DNA of 64,000 nt, taken from assembly GCF_015476545.1 (NCBI RefSeq), contig NZ_JADMKV010000019.1:1-64000 (forward strand), in the 5' to 3' direction. The translations under genes were made by a program, and so were the position numbers. The stretch comes from Methylobacter sp. BlB1 (GTDB lineage Bacteria > Pseudomonadota > Gammaproteobacteria > Methylococcales > Methylomonadaceae). The first letter of the stretch is position 1, and each line of letters begins with the position of its first letter. Below, one piece after another: positions 19,217-28,738 of the stretch. A model generated the notes under the pieces. It searched no databases. It was given only the letters and a program-made list of their open reading frames with translations, and was not told the origin of the DNA.

Positions 19217-19621
19217 ATGATTTCATACCATAAACTAAAAATCATCTTACTTTGGACCATGCTGGGCATTGTTGTTTTAATCCCCGACACAGTGTTCGGC
19301 TTACTGCTTGAAGCATCTCATGCCTTCTTCGAGGTGCTTGAAGAGGGGTTCGATCTGGTGGTCGAGCATATCTTTCATACCAGCACCCATGAAACACAGA
19401 TCATCGTATTTTATTTGCTGTTTTCGCTGATCTGTTATGGCCTTTACAAGCTGTGGCGTCTCTCACAACGTTGGTACAACGCATTCAGGATCACCTGGTC
19501 GCAGCAAAAAGCCAATGCCTGGCTTTATTGGCAAGAATCCTCTCTGCTAAAAAAGATCGAAATAGTGGCAATTGGCCTGGCCGCCGCCATCTTCCTGATC
19601 TTCTGGCACACGATGATGTAA
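19217..19621 (+). CDS. Small conserved membrane protein B (paralogue of 12424-12825)
   Basis: A 134-residue membrane protein with hydrophobic segments near residues 8-32, 62-80 and 112-131; AGGGA precedes the ATG. It shares with protein A, at identical positions, D24, H35, F38, E39, E42, G44, E50, H51, F53, H54, Q61, I62, V64, F65 and Y66, plus a C-terminal YWQESSLLKK block. The function is unknown and no family name is claimed. It follows the sensor kinase by 114 bases on the same strand and ends 22 bases from the convergent flippase gene. The pair of paralogues brackets the carbonic anhydrase/SulP block. Confidence 0.75.
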   Translation: MISYHKLKIILLWTMLGIVVLIPDTVFGLLLEASHAFFEVLEEGFDLVVEHIFHTSTHETQIIVFYLLFSLICYGLYKLWRLSQRWYNAFRITWSQQKANAWLYWQESSLLKKIEIVAIGLAAAIFLIFWHTMM

Positions 19622-19643
19622 ACCTGTCCGGGCCGCAAGAAGC

Positions 19644-20930
19644 TTATCCGTTCAACCGGCGGAAATGCAGCTTTGCCACGATGCGCAAACTGGCGAATAA
19701 CAGCATGACCGCAGCCATATAGGCCGCTGCCACACCAAGAGAGCCAAGGTGAGCTCCCAGCACGAAACTCAATGTCACCATTACTATCATTGCAACCAGA
19801 GTCAGGCTTAATACAATACGATGCAAGCCCATAAACTGCAGATAATAAGGCACATCGGCAAACAGGGCGCTGAAGCAGGCACCGGAAGCAATAAGCAGCA
19901 TAGGATGATAACCGGCGCTGAACTGCTCGCCGAACAAATCCAGTATTGATCGTCCCGCGAAGATCAAAATGGCCAGCAAGGCGAGAATCAGGCTGCCGAC
20001 CGCTAAAGTTCTCTGCGTCATGAGAGCCTGTATCGCCCGTTTGTCGCCCCGGCCTATCAGTACGACCATCATGGGCAGATAGTAACGATTGGTTGAAGTC
20101 CCTATCAGGGAAATAAAACCGCCGGTCTGGGCGGCCACGGCATAGATGCCAACCTCCAGGCCGGAAGGAAAGAGTATTTCCAGAATGATGACGCCGCCGC
20201 TGGTCATAACGGTCAGCATCAGACTGCTCATAACCAGCGGCAAAGAGCCCCTAAGCCATTTTCTGCCTTGCATGAGCGGCACTATTTTCTTAATGCCTGC
20301 CGGCATCAACAGCTTGGCTATGGTCCACATAACAGCCAATGTCATCGTCCAGGCACCGCCGAAACAAAGCACGGCAGCTAAAGCGGATACGTTGACAGGG
20401 CTGATTGACAAGCCAATCAGCAGCACAAGATAAATCGCCGGCAGAAACAACCTGTAGACCGCGACGCTGAGCAGCTGCGCGCCATGCGCGGCAATGACTT
20501 CAACCAGAAACAGCGTCACGGCGATGATCGGCAAAAACGCCGCGAAGGTGACAATAACGACGCGTGTTGCGTCCTGGTTCAGCGCCCAGAAAGCTTCAAG
20601 GCTGACGCCCAGCATCGCCGCCAACAGCAGGCTGAAAGCGCTGATGCCGCGCAAAGCAAACAACCAGAAACCGTGAAACCTCTGCCAATCCTCACGGTCA
20701 CGCAACAGAGCGACTGCGCGCAAGGCATATTTCTCTAAGCCCAAAGTCGCCAGGGTCGACAGCAACGTTACCACCGACACAGCCACGTTGTAACCGTCAA
20801 ACTCGCCAACACTGAGCCATCGCGCCAGCAACATATTGGCCAGATACATCAGGCCGTAATTGGCCAGTGCCAGTACAAACAATTCCAGTGAGCGAAAACT
20901 ATTCACGTGCAGGTCTAAGTGGTAATCCAT
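19644..20930 (-). CDS. Polysaccharide-type flippase (MOP superfamily)
   Basis: A 428-residue polytopic membrane protein with about 12 predicted helices. The N-terminal FVLALANYGLMYLANMLLARWL pattern (residues 18-39) is typical of Wzx/polysaccharide-export members of the MOP flippase superfamily. Such proteins move lipid-linked sugars across the inner membrane. No glycosyltransferase or polymerase gene adjoins it, so the cargo is unknown. It is convergent with small membrane protein B. Confidence 0.75.
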   Translation of the reverse strand: MDYHLDLHVNSFRSLELFVLALANYGLMYLANMLLARWLSVGEFDGYNVAVSVVTLLSTLATLGLEKYALRAVALLRDREDWQRFHGFWLFALRGISAFSLLLAAMLGVSLEAFWALNQDATRVVIVTFAAFLPIIAVTLFLVEVIAAHGAQLLSVAVYRLFLPAIYLVLLIGLSISPVNVSALAAVLCFGGAWTMTLAVMWTIAKLLMPAGIKKIVPLMQGRKWLRGSLPLVMSSLMLTVMTSGGVIILEILFPSGLEVGIYAVAAQTGGFISLIGTSTNRYYLPMMVVLIGRGDKRAIQALMTQRTLAVGSLILALLAILIFAGRSILDLFGEQFSAGYHPMLLIASGACFSALFADVPYYLQFMGLHRIVLSLTLVAMIVMVTLSFVLGAHLGSLGVAAAYMAAVMLLFASLRIVAKLHFRRLNG

Positions 20931-21027
20931 TAACGCTAATTTTCAAGTAGTGCCATGCCTGGCAAGGCCAGCGGCGGTTTAAGCCGCTGTTCAACCTGCA
21001 CTGATGGCTGGACAGCGGCCGTGATTA

Positions 21028-22563
21028 TCAAGGGCGGGCGTCTGGCGCTGTCCTGACTATTTTAAAAGCGGCAACGGTGCCGTTCATTTCATTGGCTGTA
21101 AGTAAATAATGATCCTCACCGAGCATGAAATGCGCGATGCCTTCGGGCGACTTGATGTCTTCGCCCGGAATCTTGCCTAATGCCTCGACTTTCGGATGTT
21201 CGGGATCGGCTAAGGAAATCAGCATGACCGCTCCCCCTCTCTCCATGCCGACCGCAACCCAGGGCGTACCCTCAATATCAAAGGAAACCAGCATTTCCGG
21301 CTCGGCGCCTTTCCGGCCGCTTTGACTGTCGAGATAGAGATGGTGCGCAAAAGCCATCTCGTCTAGCTGATTGCCCGTATCGCCGACAAACTTTCCCGTC
21401 TTGGTATTGAAGACGCTGATGGTCCGGCCGCCGCTCAATGTCTGGCCTTCGGCTTTGGCTGATGTTTCCGTATCGCCTTCATCCGCTGTCACAAAAAAGC
21501 GCCCGTCCTTAGTTAAAGCAATGCCATCGGGTTCCCGCAAGGCGGTAATGGATTGGTCGAACTGCACCCAGCCGTCATTCTTTAAGTCAGCCTTATGTGC
21601 CGTGACGCCCATATTGTAATAACCCATGACCTTTTCGTTGATCAAATTGACGACAGCGACCTCATTGGTTTCCTGTAGTGTTACAAAAGCCCAGCTTGCA
21701 TCGGGTGAGATAGCGATATATTCGGGCTCCAGCAAAGTAGGCGCATGGCCGACTATCGGGATCAATATTTTGCGCTCGCCTTTGGCCTCGTTACCAAAAA
21801 CCTCAGACTCTTCAAAGCGGCCCAGGCTGACTTTTTTATCCTTGATCACGCCATTGCCGTCAAAATCCATCTGTTTGCTGATTTTTCCATCGCCATTCCA
21901 GTCGACTTCCACCTCCAGATAATGACCTTGCTCTTCGATGACAAAACCTTCACGAGCGGTTACATCAGCCAACTTCAGATTATTATTGGCTTCGACCTGG
22001 CCGTTCTGGTCCAGGTGGATGATAGAAACGCTGCCTCGGGCTTTGAAAAACTGTTTCTTCTGCTGATCAAACCAGAAATCCTCGCCCTCATTGGCGACCA
22101 TAACCAAACGGCCATCGGATGACATAACTACCGCGTCCGAACCGAAGCCGGTCTCAACCTTATCAATCAACTCACCCGTTGAAGCAGAACGGATTTCCAG
22201 CCGGCCGCGCTTGATACCCGCATCAACGACCCCCGCGAACAGATCGAGTGACGGGTGAAAAGCTACGGAAGTAAACTCCTCGCCCTGGCCTAGCCCTAAT
22301 GAAAAACGGGCTATCCTGCGCAATTTCTCAGGCTTACTGATATCGAGTACATCGACTTCGCCGGTCTCAAAATTGCTGAGCACCGCGCGCAGTGTAGACT
22401 GTTGGACACTGACAATCTCGGTGCCTTTTTCGTAGCCTGAGTAATAAAGTGAGACAGATTCCAGATCCCACTTGGCCGGTACAACCGGTGCCGATACACA
22501 AGCGAACAATAAAAGAGTGGAAACCAGGGTAATAATGCTAAAAATTTTCAACGACAACCTCAT
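21028..22563 (-). CDS. Choice-of-anchor-I-type beta-propeller lipoprotein
   Basis: A 511-residue exported protein. The signal peptide ends in a lipobox with C22 (LLLFACVS), so it is probably a lipoprotein. The body has repeated YVTN/beta-propeller-like strands (for example SDAVVMSSDGRLVMVANEGE, and EYIAISPDASWAFVTLQETNEVAVV) and an internal EF-hand-like DWNGDGKISK..DFDGNG segment (near residues 223-240) that may bind calcium. It matches the architecture of choice-of-anchor-I/mesenchyme-type surface proteins, some of which sit near phosphate-responsive genes. Ligand or enzyme activity is unknown. It lies downstream of the Pho-controlled porin on the same strand, beyond a terminator. Confidence 0.7.
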   Translation of the reverse strand: MRLSLKIFSIITLVSTLLLFACVSAPVVPAKWDLESVSLYYSGYEKGTEIVSVQQSTLRAVLSNFETGEVDVLDISKPEKLRRIARFSLGLGQGEEFTSVAFHPSLDLFAGVVDAGIKRGRLEIRSASTGELIDKVETGFGSDAVVMSSDGRLVMVANEGEDFWFDQQKKQFFKARGSVSIIHLDQNGQVEANNNLKLADVTAREGFVIEEQGHYLEVEVDWNGDGKISKQMDFDGNGVIKDKKVSLGRFEESEVFGNEAKGERKILIPIVGHAPTLLEPEYIAISPDASWAFVTLQETNEVAVVNLINEKVMGYYNMGVTAHKADLKNDGWVQFDQSITALREPDGIALTKDGRFFVTADEGDTETSAKAEGQTLSGGRTISVFNTKTGKFVGDTGNQLDEMAFAHHLYLDSQSGRKGAEPEMLVSFDIEGTPWVAVGMERGGAVMLISLADPEHPKVEALGKIPGEDIKSPEGIAHFMLGEDHYLLTANEMNGTVAAFKIVRTAPDARP

Positions 22564-22635
22564 GGGAAAACCAGACTAAATAGCGGGTATTTTAACCGCT
22601 AGCCAGACTTGTTCCTAAACAGATGAAATTTTGTA

Positions 22636-22669
22636 TAAAAAAAAAGCTGCCCTCATAAAAGGGCAGCTT
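22636..22669 (-). terminator. Rho-independent terminator of the phosphate porin gene
   Basis: Arms AAGCTGCCCT (22644-22653) and AGGGCAGCTT (22660-22669) form a perfect 10-base stem with a six-base loop. On the minus strand the stem is followed by a run of nine T. It lies 84 bases past the porin stop codon. Confidence 0.9.
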
Positions 22670-22752
22670 CGTAAGGAGCCTAATTTTACAACAATTTAGA
22701 AGGGAACTGACTTTACAGTAATTTAGAACGATCCTGATACTCTGGCCTATTT

Positions 22753-24219
22753 TTAATACGCCAACTGGGCACGTAAGGTAAATGTATCATTATTATCCGG
22801 ATCGGCACCTGTAGGTGTAACAACAGCAGTATCAGTTGCGTTAAATGCTCTGATCCAATCAGCCATTAAGCGCACATTGCTGTTAAAGTACCAGTTCAAA
22901 GCAACAGTAACATTAGACAACTCACCACCATGGAAACTTCCATCGTTTAAGTCAACAGTAGAGTAACGTGTCGCAAGTTCCCATGCACCCCAAGTGCCGT
23001 TTTTAAAACTGAAAGGTTTAGCGGGGTCCACTTTATAAAATTTGCCGGCTTTGTACTTGCGTGATTCGCCTGTTATTGTCCAGGCTGCATCTACATACCA
23101 GCCATCAAGTTCCAGATTGCTGCCCTTATCTTTGCGATCAAGCCAGGTACGTGTGTATTCCGCACCCATTGAGAACGGCCCATAAAGTCCAGAAGCTTCC
23201 AATCCCAACATTTTGATGTTATTAACATTTTTGACGGGCGCTTCTAGCAAGAACAGATTAGACATATGGTCAGTTTCATATTCATACACTAATCCTTTAT
23301 CCATAACCTGATCAGCAGCATTAGGTGCTCTGTAGTTACCCGCAACACCTAAATGCACTACTTTCGTTTTCTCTTCAATCGGCGCGTAAGTGGCTCGTCC
23401 GGAAACGCTCCAGCCCTCATCGGCTTTACCATTGTTTTTATTGGCGGCAATCGTGTCACCAAATATACCGAGTTGAGCCGACCAATTCTTTTGGTTGTCT
23501 GGCGTTTGGAGATTCAAACCGATCGCACGATCAACAACCGGACCGTTTAATACGTTCATTAAGGAACGTTCGGTGAACATCAAGTCATTGGAACTTTCCA
23601 ACAATTCACGGCTGAAGTTTTGTTTCTGTTGACCGCCGGTGACTGTCATGAAATTTAAACCGGTATATTGCAAAAACAAGTCTTTCATGGAGACATTGTT
23701 ATCAGCAAAATCCGCTACGGTCTTAAAGTTCCAATCCTTGAAGAAAGTACCATTGAAATCTATACGGGCTCGACGAAACTCTGTGCCATCATTGGCCTCG
23801 ACATGCTCGCCAGCCTTCTCTCCTCCAGCAAAAACATAGTTGTCATCGTCAGTGTAATTCGCATCGGCCTGAATACGACCGCCCAATTTGAATTTGAAAT
23901 CTTTATCCGCTGTTTCGAAGTGCAAGCCTTTGTTATCCAGTTTGACTTTAACTTTCTCAGCTTCCTTCATATGCTCATCCAGAGCCTTGAGTTCGTTGTT
24001 TTTTAATGCCAGATCATTGCGAATTTCTTCTAGCTCTGCCTTTTGCTTGGAAGCCTCTTCCACTTTTTCGAAAGTCCCTAACTTGACACGGTTAGGACCA
24101 GGTTGAGCGAAAATCTGTTGTGTATCTTGATCGACATACAGATCAATAGCAAAAGCGGCAGATGACATGCCCGCCCCCAGAACGGCCGTCACTGCCAAGG
24201 TAAGTCTAGAGAATTTCAT
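22753..24219 (-). CDS. Phosphate-selective porin (OprP/OprO family)
   Basis: A 488-residue outer-membrane beta-barrel. The chosen ATG at 24219 has GAGAG upstream and gives a clean signal peptide (MKFSRLTLAVTAVLGAGMSSAAFA); the longer frame begins with a TTG and adds 12 residues. After cleavage there is a short coiled-coil stretch rich in E/K (about residues 45-90). A porin barrel follows, starting KFKLGGRIQADANY and ending in the C-terminal aromatic-type LRAQLAY. OprP members conduct phosphate or polyphosphate across the outer membrane. The tandem Pho box just upstream supports a phosphate-starvation role. Confidence 0.88.
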   Translation of the reverse strand: MKFSRLTLAVTAVLGAGMSSAAFAIDLYVDQDTQQIFAQPGPNRVKLGTFEKVEEASKQKAELEEIRNDLALKNNELKALDEHMKEAEKVKVKLDNKGLHFETADKDFKFKLGGRIQADANYTDDDNYVFAGGEKAGEHVEANDGTEFRRARIDFNGTFFKDWNFKTVADFADNNVSMKDLFLQYTGLNFMTVTGGQQKQNFSRELLESSNDLMFTERSLMNVLNGPVVDRAIGLNLQTPDNQKNWSAQLGIFGDTIAANKNNGKADEGWSVSGRATYAPIEEKTKVVHLGVAGNYRAPNAADQVMDKGLVYEYETDHMSNLFLLEAPVKNVNNIKMLGLEASGLYGPFSMGAEYTRTWLDRKDKGSNLELDGWYVDAAWTITGESRKYKAGKFYKVDPAKPFSFKNGTWGAWELATRYSTVDLNDGSFHGGELSNVTVALNWYFNSNVRLMADWIRAFNATDTAVVTPTGADPDNNDTFTLRAQLAY

Positions 24220-24270
24220 TATTGCTCTCATTGTTATAGGAAATTGAAGGCGCAAGAATAGGGCAGCGAC

Positions 24271-24310
24271 GTGACAGCTTCATGACGGTTTTATTACAGT
24301 TTTGTTACAA
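24271..24310 (-). promoter_or_regulatory. Tandem Pho box (four PhoB half-sites)
   Basis: On the minus strand four heptamers occur at exact 11-base intervals: TTGTAAC, CTGTAAT, CCGTCAT and CTGTCAC, with A-rich or AT-rich four-base spacers. The known PhoB consensus is CTGTCAT-N4-CTGTCAT. The block ends 51 bases before the porin ATG, the usual position for activation. Confidence 0.85.
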
Positions 24311-24526
24311 CACAGCTATGTAAGGGTTGCCTGACAAATTCTTGATAACTAAAGGCACTGATCCCCGCCTTCATTCAGTATGTCTCAATCAATCTCCGGC
24401 ATTTTCGTCTCTATTGTCACTGTCATCTATCGCTCAAAATCAATCCGAAAGGTTGCCAATCGGCAGTCATTCAATGCTTACAAAGAAAGCCAGGCAGAAG
24501 CAACTATTTATCTAAATAAGAATGAT

Positions 24527-24556
24527 TTGTAATAACATAAATATTTACCCTATACT
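24527..24556 (+). promoter_or_regulatory. Possible sigma-70 promoter of the second porin gene
   Basis: TTGTAA (24527-24532) and TATACT (24551-24556) are separated by 18 bases and lie 38 bases upstream of the porin ATG. The match is fair, and no other pair in this region is better. Confidence 0.4.
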
Positions 24557-24594
24557 TTGCTCATCGATAATTTAGCGACGGAATGGATATAACA

Positions 24595-25983
24595 ATGAAT
24601 AACAAATCGTTTTTTAAAGGCGGCGCCCTAACCACGCTGATTGCATTTAGCGCATCGGCCAACGCGCTGGAAAAACCGCAAACCATGGAAGACATGTGGA
24701 AGATCATTCAGGAACAGCAGAAACAGATCGATTCGATGAAAGCGCAGATGACTGCCTCGCCGCAACCGGCCAAGTCCGCGTCCGCGACTGCGGACGGCAA
24801 TGTCAAGAGCCTGGAGCGCAAAACCGATGTGCTGAGCAAAGAAGTCGAGAAACTGCGCACCGAACTGGTGATTCCTGAGGAACCGAAATATAAGAGCGCC
24901 TATGGCCTGGGCCCTGCGGCATCCAAGGTCTATCAGGTCGGCAAGGGCCTGTCGATCGGCGGTTATGGCGAAGCCAATTACCAGGCCATCGTCGGCAATG
25001 AAAAAGGCAAGAAAGACAACGCCGATTTTGAACGCCTCGTGTTATATGCCGGTTATAAGTTTACCGACAGCATCCTGTTCAACAGTGAGATCGAGTTTGA
25101 GCATGGCTCAACAGACGATGGCGGTTCAGTCTCGGTTGAATTCGCAGCGCTGGATTTCTTTATCGATCCGATGGCCAACATACGCGCCGGTATGGTGCTC
25201 CTGCCGATGGGCTTCATCAACACGATACATGAGCCTCCCTTTTACTTCGGCAACAACCGTCCTGAAGTGGAAAGACAGATCATTCCCAGCACCTGGCGCG
25301 AAATCGGCGTCGGCCTGTTCGGTGAAATACTGCCTAACCTGACCTATACAGCTTATGTCGTCAACGGCCTGAATGCGGCTGATTTCACTTCGGACGGCAT
25401 CCGTTCCGGCCGGCAGAAAGGCAGCCAGGCCAAGGCCGAGGATCTGGCGTTTGTCGGACGCGTGGACTATGCGCCCGAAGCCTTGCCGGGGCTGTCAGTC
25501 GGCGGCTCGGCCTACGCCGGCAATTCCGGCCAGAACCAGGATTTTGGCGGCCAGCAGGTCGATGCCTTCACGCAACTGTATGAAGCGCACGTGCAATGGA
25601 AATACCGCGGCCTGGAATTCCGCACACTCGGCTCATGGGGTCATATCGACGATGCGGACGTGCTCAGCGCCGCCAAAGGCCAGACGATCGGCTCATCGAA
25701 CTACGGCTGGTACACCGAAGTCGGCTACGACGTCCTGCCGCTCCTGGTCAAGGATACGACCCAGTATCTGGCGCCGTTCTTCCGTTATGAGCAATTCGAT
25801 ACGATTGCCGGTACGCCGACCGGATTCCTTGACGACGAAACCAAAGACCGTCAGATCTATCAGTTCGGCCTGAACTACAAGCCGATTCCGAACGTCGTGA
25901 TCAAGGCCGATTACCGCAATTTCACGGCCAAAAAAGGCAATCTGCCTGACGACTTCAACTTAGGTCTGGGCTTCATTTTCTAA
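24595..25983 (+). CDS. Outer-membrane beta-barrel porin
   Basis: A 462-residue porin. A signal peptide (MNNKSFFKGG...SASANA) is followed by a short coiled coil (about residues 30-85, EDMWKIIQEQQKQIDSM) and a barrel starting SIGGYGEANYQ and ending LGLGFIF with a terminal Phe. The ATG at 24595 gives the best signal peptide; an ATG four codons upstream is equally in frame. Members of this group are annotated as phosphate-type or generic porins. Downstream, after 118 bases, come an FMN-binding protein and a membrane protein on the same strand, so an envelope redox or metal-uptake function is possible. Confidence 0.78.
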   Translation: MNNKSFFKGGALTTLIAFSASANALEKPQTMEDMWKIIQEQQKQIDSMKAQMTASPQPAKSASATADGNVKSLERKTDVLSKEVEKLRTELVIPEEPKYKSAYGLGPAASKVYQVGKGLSIGGYGEANYQAIVGNEKGKKDNADFERLVLYAGYKFTDSILFNSEIEFEHGSTDDGGSVSVEFAALDFFIDPMANIRAGMVLLPMGFINTIHEPPFYFGNNRPEVERQIIPSTWREIGVGLFGEILPNLTYTAYVVNGLNAADFTSDGIRSGRQKGSQAKAEDLAFVGRVDYAPEALPGLSVGGSAYAGNSGQNQDFGGQQVDAFTQLYEAHVQWKYRGLEFRTLGSWGHIDDADVLSAAKGQTIGSSNYGWYTEVGYDVLPLLVKDTTQYLAPFFRYEQFDTIAGTPTGFLDDETKDRQIYQFGLNYKPIPNVVIKADYRNFTAKKGNLPDDFNLGLGFIF

Positions 25984-26101
25984 AGAGGAATCACTGGCGG
26001 GGTAATCAGGCTCGCCTCGCCATGCTGTCCGGCCGGAATTTTGTTAAGATACCCGTCCTTTAACGTATTCAACGACTTTCGGCCCGGTACTGGAGAACTC
26101 A

Positions 26102-26656
26102 ATGAAAGTAATCAGAAAAGGCGTGTGGTGCATGCTCCTGCTCATGCTGGTAGCAGTTGCCACACCAGGTTTTGCCAAGATTTTCTACAGCAAGAACGAA
26201 GCCATGGAACTGGCATTCGGCAAGAGCGCGCAAGTGGAACAGTTATCGCTGTTTCCCGACGAGCAGGAAGCGGCCAAAATCGAGCAGCTTTCACGCAGCA
26301 AACTGGAATCGGGCTTATATACGTTTTATGTCGGCAAGGAGCAGGACAAGCTACTGGGCTATGCAGCGATTGAAACGGGCACGGTCAGAACCAAGCCCGA
26401 AACTTTAATGATCGTGCTGACGCCGGACGGTGCTGTCAGCAATGTCGTTACCCTGGCCTTCCACGAACCGCCCGAATACCAGCCGCCCGAACGCTGGTAT
26501 GAGCAATTGAAAAACCGCCTGCTGCCCGACCAGGATTTCAATAAAGGCGTGCAGGGCATTTCCGGCGCCACACTGAGCACAAGAGCCGCACTGGACAAGG
26601 TCCGCCGCGTACTGGCGGTTTATGAGGTCATGATCAAAGACAAGAGTAAAGACTGA
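26102..26656 (+). CDS. Periplasmic FMN-binding-domain protein
   Basis: A 184-residue exported protein with a signal peptide ending near TPGFA. A C-terminal FMN-binding domain carries the flavinylation motif SGATLST (residues 154-160). In NqrC/RnfG-type domains an ApbE transferase links FMN through phosphate to the sixth residue, here S159. No apbE gene lies in the window, so modification would depend on a distant gene. The stop overlaps the next start (ATGA), indicating a two-gene unit with the membrane protein. The pair probably passes electrons between the membrane and the periplasm, which is inference. Confidence 0.82.
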   Translation: MKVIRKGVWCMLLLMLVAVATPGFAKIFYSKNEAMELAFGKSAQVEQLSLFPDEQEAAKIEQLSRSKLESGLYTFYVGKEQDKLLGYAAIETGTVRTKPETLMIVLTPDGAVSNVVTLAFHEPPEYQPPERWYEQLKNRLLPDQDFNKGVQGISGATLSTRAALDKVRRVLAVYEVMIKDKSKD

Positions 26657-27168
26657 TGCGATACTTCGTCACCGGCGAACAACAGCGCAAAGCCCTGCTG
26701 AATGCGCTGGTCCTGATGTTTTTGGGCTATATCGTCCTGCTGTGGGTGAGCAACGGGCTGATGTACTTTCACCGCATGAGCCTCACGCCCGAATCGGTCA
26801 TTGTCTATTACTTGGGCTCGGAGGAGCAGTTCACCCAGCCGAGAAGCTATGAAGGCATGCTGGAAGTGTCGCATTTCCACCTGTTTTCGATGGGCATGCT
26901 GGCCGTAACGCTGACGCACCTGATGCTGATGACCGACTTTTCGGTACGGCTGAAAATCTGGCTCAGCGGCTTGGTTTATGCATCGGCGATAGCCGATGAG
27001 GCCGGCGGCTGGCTGGTCCGGTTCGGCCACCCTTTGTTCGCCTATTTCAAGATCGGCGCCTTTGTGCTGCTGGAATGTTCCCTGGCGGCGCTGCTGTTTG
27101 TCGTCATTACGGCCATGATACGCGCCCGGGCCCGCATCAAGCAGAGCGGTTCCGAACAGGCGGGCTAG
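26656..27168 (+). CDS. Four-helix membrane protein, probable partner of the FMN-binding protein
   Basis: A 170-residue integral membrane protein with predicted helices near residues 12-35, 70-92, 98-118 and 128-155. Histidines cluster at the second helix (VSHFHLFSMGMLAVTLTHLMLM, near residues 73-94), with another in FGHPLF. That spacing could hold b-type haem, by analogy with small quinol-linked cytochromes, but no family is recognised. Translational coupling to the FMN-binding gene (ATGA overlap) suggests the membrane anchor or electron entry point for the flavoprotein. Confidence 0.65.
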   Translation: MRYFVTGEQQRKALLNALVLMFLGYIVLLWVSNGLMYFHRMSLTPESVIVYYLGSEEQFTQPRSYEGMLEVSHFHLFSMGMLAVTLTHLMLMTDFSVRLKIWLSGLVYASAIADEAGGWLVRFGHPLFAYFKIGAFVLLECSLAALLFVVITAMIRARARIKQSGSEQAG

Positions 27169-27284
27169 CGTCCGCCTCCACGATTAAAACCGGTGAACCC
27201 TTGCCGCCTTCTTAAGTCACAGAACAAAATAGAGCGTTAAGCTCACAGATTACTCCTCAAGTACTGATGCTTAACGGAGGCGGT

Positions 27285-28730
27285 ATGAAAGCAAATATCG
27301 GTTTAGTCGGCCTGGCGGTCATGGGACAGAATCTGGTCCTCAACATGAACGACCACGGCTTCAAAGTTGCGGTCTACAACCGCACGACCAGCAAGGTGGA
27401 CGAGTTTCTGGAAGGGCCGGCCAAGGATACCGCCGTTATCGGCACGCACTCGCTCGAAGAACTGGTCAACAGCCTCGATACGCCGCGCATCATCATGCTG
27501 ATGGTCAAAGCCGGCAGCGTAGTCGATCAGTACATCAACGACCTGCTGCCGCTATTGTCTCACGACGACATCATCATCGACGGCGGCAATTCGCTGTTCA
27601 CCGACACCCATCGCCGCACGCAAGCCCTGAAAGAAAAAGGCATCCTCTATATCGGCACCGGTGTATCGGGCGGCGAAGAAGGCGCGCGGCACGGCCCGTC
27701 CATCATGCCCGGCGGCAACAAGGCGGCCTGGCCCAGAGTCAAGCCGATCCTGCAGGCCATCAGCGCGCAAGTGGAAGGCCAGCCCTGCTGCGAGTGGGTC
27801 GGCGACAACGGCGCCGGCCACTACGTCAAAATGGTGCATAACGGCATTGAATACGGCGACATACAGTTGATCGGCGAAGCCTATCAGCTATTGTCCGAAG
27901 GGCTGGGGCTGACAGCCGACGAACTGCATACGCTGTTCTCCGTATGGAATCAGGGCGAGCTCAGTTCTTATCTGATCGAGATCACGGCCGACATTTTTGC
28001 CTACAAAGACGAAGACGGCCAGCCGCTGGTCAACAACATTCTCGATGCGGCCGGCCAGAAAGGCACCGGCAAATGGACCGGCATCAATGCCTTGGAGCTC
28101 GGCATTCCGTTGACGCTGATCGTCGAATCGGTATTCGCGCGTTCGCTGTCGGCGCAAAAGGAGGAGCGCGTCCAAGCCGCACGGCTCCTGCCCAAACATG
28201 CCCATACCTTCAGCGGCGACCGGCATGCCATGATCAATGCCATCCGCCAAGCGCTGTACGCCTCCAAGATCATTTCCTATGCGCAAGGCTTTCGCCTGAT
28301 GCGCGAAGCCTCGCACGAATACCAAATGGCGCTGAACTATGGCGAAATTGCCCTGATGTGGCGCGGCGGCTGCATCATCCGCAGCCGCTTTCTGAATGAC
28401 ATCAAGCACGCCTTCGATACCAACCCTGACCTGGTCAGCCTGCTGCTGGATGATTTCTTCATCGATGCCATCAAGCAAGCCGATCAGGGCTGGCGCCAGG
28501 CCATCATGCTGGGTATCGAACTGGGCATCCCGACCCCGGCGTTTTCGGCTGCGCTGTCCTACTACGACGGCTATCGCACGGAACGGCTGCCGGCCAACCT
28601 GCTGCAGGCGCAGCGCGATTATTTCGGCGCGCATACTTATGAACGCGTAGACCACCCGCGCGGGCAGTTCTTCCATACCGACTGGACCGGGCGCGGCGGC
28701 AAGACCTCGGCGTCAACCTATACTGTTTAA
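27285..28730 (+). CDS. gnd: 6-phosphogluconate dehydrogenase, decarboxylating
   Basis: A 481-residue cytosolic enzyme converting 6-phosphogluconate to ribulose 5-phosphate and CO2 with NADP. The start at 27285 follows GGAGG by four bases. The Rossmann motif GLAVMG (residues 9-14) and NRTTSK for cofactor binding open the protein. The substrate and catalytic block [17 protein letters not shown] contains the catalytic lysine, and the C-terminal TDWTGRGG tail is present. It lies eight bases ahead of zwf. In methylotrophs with the ribulose monophosphate cycle this pair runs cyclic formaldehyde oxidation and yields NADPH. Confidence 0.96.
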   Translation: MKANIGLVGLAVMGQNLVLNMNDHGFKVAVYNRTTSKVDEFLEGPAKDTAVIGTHSLEELVNSLDTPRIIMLMVKAGSVVDQYINDLLPLLSHDDIIIDGGNSLFTDTHRRTQALKEKGILYIGTGVSGGEEGARHGPSIMPGGNKAAWPRVKPILQAISAQVEGQPCCEWVGDNGAGHYVKMVHNGIEYGDIQLIGEAYQLLSEGLGLTADELHTLFSVWNQGELSSYLIEITADIFAYKDEDGQPLVNNILDAAGQKGTGKWTGINALELGIPLTLIVESVFARSLSAQKEERVQAARLLPKHAHTFSGDRHAMINAIRQALYASKIISYAQGFRLMREASHEYQMALNYGEIALMWRGGCIIRSRFLNDIKHAFDTNPDLVSLLLDDFFIDAIKQADQGWRQAIMLGIELGIPTPAFSAALSYYDGYRTERLPANLLQAQRDYFGAHTYERVDHPRGQFFHTDWTGRGGKTSASTYTV

Positions 28731-28738
28731 CAGGCATC

